NCBI GenBank assembly: GCA_049840815.1
Contig: JASGJI010000006.1
Location: 62,001-126,000, forward strand
Origin: JASGDN01 sp049840815
GTDB taxonomy: Bacteria; Chloroflexota; Chloroflexia; Thermomicrobiales; UBA6265
Direction of reading: 5' to 3'
DNA: 64,000 nucleotides
Under the pieces are notes generated by a model. The model saw only the letters and a program-made list of their open reading frames with translations, was not told the DNA's origin and searched no databases. Below, in pieces: positions 34,788 to 42,876 of the stretch. Position numbers and translations under genes: made by a program. The first letter of the stretch is position 1; every line of letters starts with the position of its first letter.

Positions 34788-36350
34788 CTACCGGGTTCGA
34801 CGCCGGGTAAGCGCGCCAGCCGCCAGCAGGATACTCGTGCCAGCCAGCATCACGACCAGCGCCATGTTCGGTCCCGCTCCATCACCCTGACCGGTGTTCG
34901 GCAGTTCGGTGACGGCGGTCGTCGGGACGGCGGTCGGCTTCATTGGCTTCGGCGGGTGCGTCGGCTTCGGAGCGTGGGTGGGTTCCGCCGTCGGCGTCGG
35001 GGTCGGCTGATCGCCCGCCGGGTTGAGCACGACCAGCGTCGTGATCTCCCCCTCGTAGATCGAGATCAGCGCATGGGCCTGCGTCTCCTCCTCGACGACC
35101 TCATAGTCGCCATCGGGAAGACCGACCGTCGCCGTTCCGTAGACCTCCACCTGCGCGTAGGCATTCGTGCCATCACCCACGAGGTAGAACGTCAGCGTGG
35201 CGTAGCCCGGCCAGCACTGGCCAGCCGAGGTGGGGATACCGCCATCGACCGGTGCCGCGTCCGCACTGAAGCCACCAACGACATCCGACAGGAAGATCGG
35301 CTCGTCGATACCGTCGCAGAAGAACTTCGCGATGTTCAGCGTGCCCGTGCCATCCGGCTCCGGCGTGACATCGCTGCCCGTCGGGATGGAGATGACGAGG
35401 CTGTAGATGTCGCCGTCGACAAGGTCGATCAGCGTCCGGGCCTGGGTGCCTTCCTCGACGACTTCATACTGACCAGCCGGGAGGCCGATCGAGCCATTGC
35501 CGTCGATCGAGAGTTGAGCGAACGCATTCGTCTGGTCGCCCACGAAGTAGAAGGTGAACGTCGCCGGGCCGGGCGAGCAAGCGCCATCGGAGGTCGGGAT
35601 ACCCGCCGCCGCCGCGATCAGGCCACCACCCTGCCAGTACACGGCATCAAGGCCGTCGCAGTAGAAGGCCGCGAGATTGACGGTCACTTCCGTGTTCGGA
35701 TCTGGTGTCACGACGGTCGGGGTGATCGTCGGCGTCAGTGTCTGGGTCGGAGTCAGCGTGGCCGTTGGTGTTTCCGTCGGCGTGTTGGTGACGGTCGGCG
35801 TCGGCGTCTCCGTCGGCGTGTTCGTCACGGTCGGCGTGTTGGTGACAGTCGGCGTGTTCGTCACGGTCGGGGTATTCGTCGCCGTCGGCGTGTTCGTCGG
35901 CACCGGGGTTTCCGTCGGAGTTGACGTCGGCGGAACCTGGGTCGGGGTGCTGGTCGGCGGCACGGCCGTCGGCGGCACTGGCGTCAGGGTCTGGAATGGC
36001 GGCAGCGTCGGCAGCGGAGCCGGCGGCTGCGGGGCCTCGGTCGCAGGCGCAAGCAATGGCCCGCAGTCTCCAGCCAGAACCCCTTCGAGTTCCGCTGGCA
36101 GCAATTCAAGACCGACCGCCGCGTTGATCAGCGTTTCTTCGTCGACGACGATCCCATTCGCGTCGAGATACCCCTCACTTTGCAGATCAAGGCAAAGTCC
36201 CAAGGTGACTGCCGACTGGGCAGCGACGTTTCCGGATGCCGTGGGCTGCGAAGGCGACGCCTGGGCGATGAACCCTCCGCTCCCGATAAGGCCAAACAGC
36301 ATCACTGCAACTGTTGCAACAATGCGCAATGGTGTGAACCTGCTCCGCAT
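34788..36350 (-). CDS. LPNTG cell-surface protein with Thr/Pro stalk and duplicated two-cysteine domain
   Basis: 520 residues from ATG 36350 (GGAGGAG, 6-base spacer). Signal peptide 1-31 (ASP-SQ cleavage likely). A small N-terminal region with two cysteines (53, 96) is followed by a Thr/Pro stalk of about 115 residues (104-220) built from NTPTVT-type repeats. Two homologous domains follow, 222-322 and 336-443, each starting NLAAFYCDG/NIAKFFCDG, with a second cysteine ~28-36 residues on and LPAGQYEVVEE/LPDGDYEVVEE near the end. LPNTG sits at 483-487, then a membrane helix and RRRTR. Likely sortase-anchored; the sortase is not in the window. Paralogous to the LPKAG gene. Confidence 0.88.
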   Translation of the reverse strand: MRSRFTPLRIVATVAVMLFGLIGSGGFIAQASPSQPTASGNVAAQSAVTLGLCLDLQSEGYLDANGIVVDEETLINAAVGLELLPAELEGVLAGDCGPLLAPATEAPQPPAPLPTLPPFQTLTPVPPTAVPPTSTPTQVPPTSTPTETPVPTNTPTATNTPTVTNTPTVTNTPTVTNTPTETPTPTVTNTPTETPTATLTPTQTLTPTITPTVVTPDPNTEVTVNLAAFYCDGLDAVYWQGGGLIAAAAGIPTSDGACSPGPATFTFYFVGDQTNAFAQLSIDGNGSIGLPAGQYEVVEEGTQARTLIDLVDGDIYSLVISIPTGSDVTPEPDGTGTLNIAKFFCDGIDEPIFLSDVVGGFSADAAPVDGGIPTSAGQCWPGYATLTFYLVGDGTNAYAQVEVYGTATVGLPDGDYEVVEEETQAHALISIYEGEITTLVVLNPAGDQPTPTPTAEPTHAPKPTHPPKPMKPTAVPTTAVTELPNTGQGDGAGPNMALVVMLAGTSILLAAGALTRRRTR

Positions 36351-36753
36351 AGTTCGCTCCTCCACGACACGCAGCCCCTGTTCACGCCCGCCCCACCGGC
36401 GAGCCTGAGTGTTTTTCAGAGATTGCTCCCTGCTTTCCACAGAACAATTCTAGGCAAGATCAGTACCATGAACAATGGGGAATGCATGAAATTTCCAGAA
36501 TTCCCCCATAACGGACGAACGAATGAGGCGATTCCTGGCCATATCGGGGCATGACCATCGTATACGGTAGGGCCTACGGGCCTGAACCGCTCCGACATTG
36601 CTCGGTTTTTCCCAAAGTGAGGGGACGCCCCGACAGAGAACCCCACAACCATCAAGGGAGAACCCCCGCTCAAATCTCCACTATTTCACAAAAAAACGGG
36701 CGGACACCTTTCGGTATCCGCCCGATCGTCCGACCCGGTATGCTGGCCCGGCG
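36351..36753. other. Intergenic region upstream of the LPNTG gene
   Basis: 403 bases, no gene. Holds a GGTAG-GGC-CTACG near-palindrome (36566-36578) and, at its right end, the terminator of the ScyD-cupredoxin gene. Confidence 0.6.
36690..36724 (-). terminator. Rho-independent terminator of the ScyD-cupredoxin gene
   Basis: On the minus strand, 12-base arms (CGGGCGGATACC and GGTGTCCGCCCG, one mismatch) enclose a GAAA tetraloop and are followed by seven T. This is the most canonical terminator in the window. Confidence 0.92.
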
Positions 36754-38334
36754 CTACTTGGCCGTCAGGGTCCCCACCATTCCGGCTTCCTTGTGGCCTG
36801 GAAGATTGCAGTAGAACTCCTGGCTTCCGGCCGGCGGGGTGAACGTCACCGAATTGCTCTCGCCCGGCTGCATGAACATGCTCACCTTGAGCGCGTCGAT
36901 GCTGAAGTTATGCGGCAATGGCGATGTGTTCTTGACCGTCACGGTGATCGCTTCACCTGCCTTCGCCTCGATCGTGTTCGGCTTGAACCAAAAGTCGCCT
37001 GCCTCCAGTTCCGCCGTCTGCGATGCCGCCGAGGCAGGTTCCGTGGCGGCAGAGGTTGCCGTTGCCGCCGGTGTTGTCGGCGCATCGTCCGCCGGGGTGG
37101 CACTGCCGAAGTCGCTGTTCGTGGGAATGGGCAGTCCCTGACCGCCCACGGTGTTCGCGACGCTGCGGACATCGACCGGGCCGGTGAGGCTCTCGGTCTC
37201 GATCCGCAGGATGTACCCGTCAGCGTCGTTCGAGCCGATCGCAGGCGCACCCACGTACAGCGCCCAGTCCGGTCCGAACGCCAGCGACACCGGGTAGTTG
37301 ATGTTCGTCGCGACCTCCTCCAGCGAGCCCGGCCCCGTTTGCTTCACGATCCGCCCGGTCGCCGGCCCGACATAGGGCGACGTCGTGGAGTTGTTCGTCG
37401 ACATCTCCGCCGCGTACAGCGTGCCCTTTTCATCGAGCGCGACCGCGATCACCATCGTCAGGCCGGTCCAGACATCCGTCACCGTGCCATCCGGCAGAAC
37501 CTCGACCACCTTCGCCGCGCCGGTGAAATACGGCACCGCGGTCAGGTATCCGACGTAGATTCCCCCGTTCGGCGACAGCACCGGGCCAGTCGGCAGCGGA
37601 TGCCCCACGGAGAGATCCGCGACACGCGTGATCTTCCCGTCCAGCGTGATTCGCAGGACCTGCCCGGTATTGCTCTCCACCACCCAGAGGCTGTCGCTAT
37701 CGGCCACCATGCCGAAGACCTCGCCACGAGGGTTGAAATCGGCCGGCTTGAACTTGGCGGGATTGTCCTGCACCCACTGGCCGGTGTCGGCCAACAATGT
37801 CGCCGATCCATCTGCGCCGATCCGGTATACGCCGTCTGGCTGGTCGCCCGTCGGACGGAACCCCATCGCATTCGCATCAACCAGCACGTAGAGATCCTCG
37901 CCTACGATCGCCACCGACGCGACGCCGATCGTCCGCTGATGCGTGATCGTTGTGGAGGGCATGCCGGACGCCACCGAAACCGGAATCTGCTCGTCGATCT
38001 TGGCAATCACCGACGAGTCGCCGGTCTGGCCGGGACCGCCGATGTTCTCCAGATCCACGATCTCGGCGCCACCCGTCCCGGCCAATGCAACGTAGAGGAT
38101 TCCGTGGTCACCCCAGGTGAATCCTCGCGGATTGGTCAGGTACTTCGCCGCCACCGTCACCGGCCCATCCGCCACCGGACTGGGCGTTGCCTCCTGGGCG
38201 ACCGCGCGGAATCCCGCCATGGCAAATGCCGCCGCGAGGCCTCCACCGGCGCTGGCACGCAGCGCAGTCCGACGGGAAACGGTCATCCCGGAGCGTTCAG
38301 CGGGCAATTCCTCGGACATATCCAGGTGTGGCAT
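36754..38334 (-). CDS. Secreted ScyD/ScyE-like beta-propeller protein fused to a C-terminal cupredoxin domain
   Basis: 526 residues from ATG 38334 (GGAGGAG upstream). Tat-like signal VSRRTALRASAGGGLAAAFAMAGF at about 18-42. The main body (about 55-400) has the ScyD/ScyE pattern: NPRGFTWGDHGILYVALAGTGGAEIV at the start and repeated strands typical of an NHL-like propeller. The last ~95 residues form a plastocyanin-type domain: His 475 (PLPHNF), then Cys 509, His 514 and Met 519 in FYCNLPGHKEAGM, the four type-1 copper ligands. A low-complexity Ala/Thr linker joins them. ScyD/ScyE are known from the cyanobacterial scytonemin locus, but here the fusion suggests an extracellular copper protein; function unknown. 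Confidence 0.82.
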   Translation of the reverse strand: MPHLDMSEELPAERSGMTVSRRTALRASAGGGLAAAFAMAGFRAVAQEATPSPVADGPVTVAAKYLTNPRGFTWGDHGILYVALAGTGGAEIVDLENIGGPGQTGDSSVIAKIDEQIPVSVASGMPSTTITHQRTIGVASVAIVGEDLYVLVDANAMGFRPTGDQPDGVYRIGADGSATLLADTGQWVQDNPAKFKPADFNPRGEVFGMVADSDSLWVVESNTGQVLRITLDGKITRVADLSVGHPLPTGPVLSPNGGIYVGYLTAVPYFTGAAKVVEVLPDGTVTDVWTGLTMVIAVALDEKGTLYAAEMSTNNSTTSPYVGPATGRIVKQTGPGSLEEVATNINYPVSLAFGPDWALYVGAPAIGSNDADGYILRIETESLTGPVDVRSVANTVGGQGLPIPTNSDFGSATPADDAPTTPAATATSAATEPASAASQTAELEAGDFWFKPNTIEAKAGEAITVTVKNTSPLPHNFSIDALKVSMFMQPGESNSVTFTPPAGSQEFYCNLPGHKEAGMVGTLTAK

Positions 38335-38740
38335 GAGCGTCTTCTCCTCCGACGTGGATCGCCGCCGTGTCCCGGCGGCAGGCAGGCCCATCCCCTGCCC
38401 GGCCCGATCGTCAGGATGGTCGGCCCGGTAGCTGGCATGAGTACGAGCGCCGCAGTTCGATTGAGACCCGAGAGATACCGCATCCAACGGTGCGACAGGG
38501 CGGAGCAGAAGTCAAGCAACACACAGCGACGCATTCGGGCCGGCCTGAATGGACAGGACATCGCGCCGTCACAGCCCTGAATGTCCGTAATCTCTACGAT
38601 GCCAGCACCCGTCGCCGGGAGCGATGATTCCACACATCTGTGCCCCGAAGGGAGCGCCGCCCGCATTCCGGATACGATTGCATGGCAATCATGGGTCCCA
38701 TCAGCATCCACCCATTCATCCCTCACCTGGAGGTCGACCC
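38335..38740. other. Divergent intergenic region (ScyD-cupredoxin / alpha-beta hydrolase)
   Basis: 406 bases with no supportable gene; carries a CGTAA-TCT-CTACG near-palindrome at 38586-38598. Confidence 0.55.
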
Positions 38741-39916
38741 ATGTCCCAGTCGATTCGCATCCTCTTCCGCGAGGACTTCTACGACGGCCAGTTCAGCCGT
38801 ACCCTGACCGCGGCCTATGCCGGGATGGCCGATCTGGGAGAAGCCTTCGCGACAGCCCACACAATCGGCAAGCCAACTCCCGACGCCTGGCACGAGGCCT
38901 GGCACCGGTTGGCATCGACCACGATGGCCTCGCTCGCCGTCGCCGAGGCCGCAGGCCATACCGAATCCGTGCGTTCGCTGGGACTGCGCGCCAGCGAGTA
39001 CTTCCGCCAGAGCTACTTCTTCCTCCGCCATGACCTCAGCGATTCCCGCCTCCTCGCGGGGTATCACGGTCAGGTTGCGGCATTCGCGAAGGCACTCCCT
39101 CTGACGGCCCCCTTCGCCGCCCAGTTCTCGATTCCCTATGAGACCACGACGATCAAGGGCTACTTCTTCTCGGCCGATGCGGGGCCCGTCGCCCGCCCAA
39201 CGATCGTGTTCCCCAGCGGCTACGACTCCACCGCCGAGGAAGGCTGGAACTACGCGCCCGCTGCCCTTGCGCGCGGCTACAACGTGGTCTCCTTCGAAGG
39301 ACCGGGCCAGGGAGGAACCCTCTACGAGCAGGGCCTCTTCTTCCGGCCCGATTTCAACGCCGTCCTCACCCCGCTGATCGACCTTCTGGAGATGAATCCG
39401 CGCGTGGACAACGATGCGATTGTTCTCATCGGTCGCTCCTTCGGTGGCTACCTCGCGCCCCAGGCCGCCACCGTCGAGCACCGCCTCGCCGCGCTCGTCT
39501 GCGATCCGGGCCAGCCGGACATGGCCGCTCTGCTGCCAAAGGGCGTCGCGGCAAAGGCTGCCGCACCCATGATCGCGACCGAGATGCACCTCGACCCGAA
39601 CAAGCGCGAGTTCTTCGGCGCACGCATGGCATCCCACGGCGTCCACACCCCGGAGGCCTATTTCGCCGAACTGCATCGCTACACCATGATCGACAAGGCA
39701 CGCGACATCGCCTGCCCGACCCTCGTCATTGCCTGCGAGGGCGATCCGGTAGGCGGGAATGGATCGTCGCTCGCCTCGGCGATGGGCGACCGCGCGACCC
39801 TGAAGACGCTCACCATCGCCGAGGGCGCGGGCGGTCATTGCGGCTGGCTGGGACAGCGGGTCTGGGAAGACGTGGTATATGGTTGGCTCCAGGACACGCT
39901 CGCTCGCGCACACTGA
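38741..39916 (+). CDS. Alpha/beta hydrolase (FrsA/2,6-dihydroxypseudooxynicotine hydrolase-like)
   Basis: 391 residues from ATG 38741 (GGAGG, 7-base spacer). An N-terminal helical cap of about 130 residues precedes the hydrolase core. The nucleophile elbow GRSFGGYLA is near residue 233; the acid lies in CEGDPVGG and the catalytic His in GGHCGW near the end. The layout with an N-terminal cap fits the FrsA/DHPON-hydrolase group, which cleave small ketones and esters; the substrate is unknown. Followed closely by a membrane protein and a secreted lipase in the same direction. Confidence 0.85.
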   Translation: MSQSIRILFREDFYDGQFSRTLTAAYAGMADLGEAFATAHTIGKPTPDAWHEAWHRLASTTMASLAVAEAAGHTESVRSLGLRASEYFRQSYFFLRHDLSDSRLLAGYHGQVAAFAKALPLTAPFAAQFSIPYETTTIKGYFFSADAGPVARPTIVFPSGYDSTAEEGWNYAPAALARGYNVVSFEGPGQGGTLYEQGLFFRPDFNAVLTPLIDLLEMNPRVDNDAIVLIGRSFGGYLAPQAATVEHRLAALVCDPGQPDMAALLPKGVAAKAAAPMIATEMHLDPNKREFFGARMASHGVHTPEAYFAELHRYTMIDKARDIACPTLVIACEGDPVGGNGSSLASAMGDRATLKTLTIAEGAGGHCGWLGQRVWEDVVYGWLQDTLARAH

Positions 39917-39943
39917 TCCCCGATCGAGACAGGACAACGCCCC

Positions 39944-40426
39944 GTGGAATCCTGGCATGAGTTTCTGGTCGCGCTCGCCGGAGCATCCGGTGCCCTGGTC
40001 GGGCTGATCATCGTCGCGATGTCGATCAGTCTCGACCTGCTCATGAAGGCTCCCAACCTCATCTCCCGTGGAGCCGCCTGTCTCGAGTTGCTGACGGGCG
40101 TGCTGCTGGTCTCGTGCGCGCTGCTGATGCCCGACCTGGGGGACCAGGCAATTGGCAGCATCATCCTCATCGGTGGCGTCGCGATCTGGGCCGTGACCAC
40201 AGCCTCGTCCATTCGGAGCCTGGTGGCGGGTGGACACGCCTACCGGGGCCGGGGACTCTTTGCCCTCGCACTCTTCCAGCTCGCGACGATCCCACAGATC
40301 GTCGCGGGCATCGCCGCCTTTCGGATGGGCGCCGACGCGATGTACATCCTGGCCATCGCCTTCATCGTCACCTTCGGCGTGGCGGTGCTCGACGCATGGG
40401 TGCTGATGATCGAGGTCCGTCGCTAG
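39944..40426 (+). CDS. Four-helix membrane protein of unknown function
   Basis: 160 residues from GTG 39944, preceded by AGGA. Four membrane helices at about 6-30, 43-63, 70-90 and 102-150, with a basic end (VLMIEVRR). Starts WHEFLVALAGASGALVGLIIVAMSISLDLLM, a pattern shared with many uncharacterised bacterial membrane proteins. Lies 27 bases after the hydrolase and 85 bases before the lipase, so probably in the same transcript. Confidence 0.7.
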   Translation: MESWHEFLVALAGASGALVGLIIVAMSISLDLLMKAPNLISRGAACLELLTGVLLVSCALLMPDLGDQAIGSIILIGGVAIWAVTTASSIRSLVAGGHAYRGRGLFALALFQLATIPQIVAGIAAFRMGADAMYILAIAFIVTFGVAVLDAWVLMIEVRR

Positions 40427-40511
40427 ATCCTCATCCGAACCGGGTGCCGCGTTCTCCGTCAATGCGGAGCACGCTGGACCTCTCAACGCTCCACTGGAGA
40501 AGGAACCGAAC

Positions 40512-41747
40512 GTGCCAATCCCAACGCAAGGACCATCGGCCTCGACCTCAAGGCAACCCGGCTGGTTGCGCCCGGTACTCGGCCTTGGCATCGCGATGCT
40601 CCTCGTCATGATGGTCGCGACGGTCATCTTCCACGATGCCCATCGCTTCGCGGGAGATCTCGCGGACCACAAGGATGTCCACGCCTTCTACGAGCTTCCG
40701 TCGCCCGTCCCCGCCGGCCAACCGGGGGACATCCTGCGCTCCGAACCCATGCTCGGCGCCCCGGATGGCGCGAACGCCTGGCGCATCCTCTATCACTCCC
40801 GCGACGTCCATGGCAAGGACATCGTGGTCTCCGGCATCGTCGTCGCCCCCGCCGGAACGGTGCCGGAAGGAGGACGCACCATCGTCTCCTGGGGACACCC
40901 CACAACCGGTTCGGCCGCCCGCTGCGCCCCATCATTGGGCATCGATCCCTTCGACCTGATCGAAGGGCTGGGCGACTTCCTGAAGGCCGGCTACGTCGTG
41001 GCGGCGACCGACTATGCCGGAATGGGTGTCTCCACCCCGAACTCCTACCTCGTCGGTCCGACCGAAGGGCAGAATGTCCTCGACGCCGCCCGCGCAGCCA
41101 GGAACATTCCCGAGGCGGGGGCCGGGAACCGGCTGGTGCTGTGGGGACATTCGCAAGGAGGACAGGCCGCTCTTTTCGCCGGGGAACTCGGGCCGGCCTA
41201 TGCCCCCGAGCTGACCCTGCTCGCCGTCGCGGTTGCCGCACCGGCGTCCGATATCGGCGCGCTCTTCGATGCCGATGTCGTGGATGTCTCCGGCGTCACC
41301 ATCGGATCCTACGCCTTCGCGGCGTACGCCGAGGTCTATGCCGATACGCCCGGCGTGCGTCTCGACACGATCCTGACCCCAGCGGGCATCGCCGCCACCG
41401 AAAAGATCGTGTCGTACTGCCTGCTCACCGAGATGAAGAAGATCCACGCCATCGCGACGCCAGTCGTCGGGAGCTACCTCATCGCAAACCCCGCGACCAC
41501 CGAACCATGGTCCACGCTCCTCGACCAGAACACACCGGGATCGTCGCCACTCACGGTACCCCTGCTGGTCGTGCAGGGAGAGGCGGACACGCTCGTTCGA
41601 CCCTACATCACGGAATCCTTCGTCGAGCACGAGCGGGCGATCGGTACCAAGGTTACGTTCGTGAAGTTCCCCTACATCGATCACGGCCTTATCGCCCTCG
41701 TCGCGATGCCGGAGGTCATGAAATGGTTGCACGAAGTCGGGGCGTGA
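40512..41747 (+). CDS. Secretory lipase-family (LIP-type) alpha/beta hydrolase with N-terminal signal anchor
   Basis: 411 residues from GTG 40512 (AAGGA, 7-base spacer). A hydrophobic N-terminal segment (about 20-40, LGLGIAMLLVMMVATVIF) acts as signal/anchor. The core resembles secretory LIP lipases (PF03583 type): GILRSEPM-like start, oxyanion segment SWGHPTTGSA, nucleophile elbow GHSQGGQAAL with Ser near 213, acid in QGEADTLV and His in YIDHGLIAL. Likely hydrolyses lipids or esters outside the cell. Third gene of a same-strand cluster. Confidence 0.88.
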   Translation: MPIPTQGPSASTSRQPGWLRPVLGLGIAMLLVMMVATVIFHDAHRFAGDLADHKDVHAFYELPSPVPAGQPGDILRSEPMLGAPDGANAWRILYHSRDVHGKDIVVSGIVVAPAGTVPEGGRTIVSWGHPTTGSAARCAPSLGIDPFDLIEGLGDFLKAGYVVAATDYAGMGVSTPNSYLVGPTEGQNVLDAARAARNIPEAGAGNRLVLWGHSQGGQAALFAGELGPAYAPELTLLAVAVAAPASDIGALFDADVVDVSGVTIGSYAFAAYAEVYADTPGVRLDTILTPAGIAATEKIVSYCLLTEMKKIHAIATPVVGSYLIANPATTEPWSTLLDQNTPGSSPLTVPLLVVQGEADTLVRPYITESFVEHERAIGTKVTFVKFPYIDHGLIALVAMPEVMKWLHEVGA

Positions 41748-41791
41748 GCACACCGCACATCCGGAATACGTGAGGCAGCAACCGCGCACCC

Positions 41792-41804
41792 CGTAGTTCC
41801 TACG
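41792..41804. promoter_or_regulatory. CGTAG-TTC-CTACG palindrome upstream of the Cys-rich secreted protein
   Basis: Perfect 5-base inverted repeat with a 3-base spacer, 97 bases before the GTG at 41901. A near-identical site lies upstream of the LPNTG gene at 45673. Candidate operator for a dimeric regulator such as the nearby LuxR protein (inference). Confidence 0.5.
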
Positions 41805-41900
41805 AGGTAGGCCATCGCCGCCGTTGTCAGAATGGAGCGACGGGCATCCTGCGCGGGTGCCCAACGACCCGGACGCAGCGACGCAAAGGAACGATGCCCC

Positions 41901-42713
41901 GTGGAGCCCAATCGCTTCGATCAGATCACCCGACTCTTCGCCACTCGCCATACCCGCCGTTCCACCCTCGCCGCCAGTCTCACGCTCGGCGCGGGAGTCG
42001 GAGCGCTCGCACTCAACAACGCCGCCGCCGAGGACGCTACCCCCGTCGCATCGCCAGCAGCATCGCCCGTCCCCGCTACGACAACCGGCGAGCCACCATC
42101 GTTTCTCTTCGTGCAATCCGCCGCGACCGGCTCCTTTACCGCCAGCACCACCTCCTCCGCCGGGACCGGCACCCACACGCTGACCCTGAACGGGCATACC
42201 GGCGGCACGATCTACTTCTCCGACCGCCCAGAACGCATCTTCGGGAACGCTCCGACCGGGAGGTTCCTCGAGGGCATCGGCTTCGGCGAGGCCGACCCTC
42301 CGAACGCGGCCCTCGTCGTCTCCTCCGAGAACGATCAGCAGAGCGTGGTCGTCCTCGAACTCCTCAACCCAGCCTACGATCGGGATTCTGGCACGCTGAC
42401 GTACGACGCCAACATCCTGACCGACTATCAGGGCGACGGGTTGTCCTGGCAGGCGAATCAGCGGGACACCGAGATCCCGGAATCGTTCGCTGCCAGCAGC
42501 CTCTTCATCGACGACTGCCCGGATGCGCACGCCGCATGCTCCGTTCCGGACAACTGCTATGGCAACATCACCTACGGCCAGTGCTGGAGCTGGAGCGATT
42601 TCGACTGCCTCGCCTGCAAGAGCGCATACGAACTGAGCGCACAGTGCAACGAGACCTTCTCCAACTGCAACGGCGAATGCGTCGCGCAAATGAACGAGCA
42701 CTGCAACGCCTGA
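41901..42713 (+). CDS. Secreted cysteine-rich protein of unknown function
   Basis: 270 residues from GTG 41901 (AAGGA, 10-base spacer). A Tat-like signal (TRHTRRSTLAASLTLGAGVGALALNNAAA) is followed by an Ala/Pro/Thr linker. A domain starting FLFVQSAATGSFTASTTSSAGTGTHTLTLNGHTGGTIYFSDRPERIFG is next, in a style common among secreted Chloroflexota proteins. The C-terminal ~70 residues hold about ten cysteines (CPDAHAACSVPDNCYG..CWSW..CLACK..CNETFSNCNGECVAQMNEHC), probably disulfide-bonded. No family is recognised for the Cys-rich part. Confidence 0.75.
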   Translation: MEPNRFDQITRLFATRHTRRSTLAASLTLGAGVGALALNNAAAEDATPVASPAASPVPATTTGEPPSFLFVQSAATGSFTASTTSSAGTGTHTLTLNGHTGGTIYFSDRPERIFGNAPTGRFLEGIGFGEADPPNAALVVSSENDQQSVVVLELLNPAYDRDSGTLTYDANILTDYQGDGLSWQANQRDTEIPESFAASSLFIDDCPDAHAACSVPDNCYGNITYGQCWSWSDFDCLACKSAYELSAQCNETFSNCNGECVAQMNEHCNA

Positions 42714-42876
42714 CACCAGGCGCGCCATCATCGGGAGCGGGATCGTAGTCCGGGACGGGGCTAGATCCACCGGATGAGGTTCACGACAGGACCTATCCCG
42801 CATGGTACAAAAGCGGCAGAATCTCATAGACTGACATTGGGCAGTTCGGCCCACACCAGCCTCAGGTTACCGCTCC

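Noticed and set aside
35740..36000. Short tandem repeats that could look like a CRISPR array
   Set aside because: They encode the Thr/Pro stalk (NTPTVT repeats) of the LPNTG protein; units are 15-30 bases with no unique spacers and no cas genes are near.
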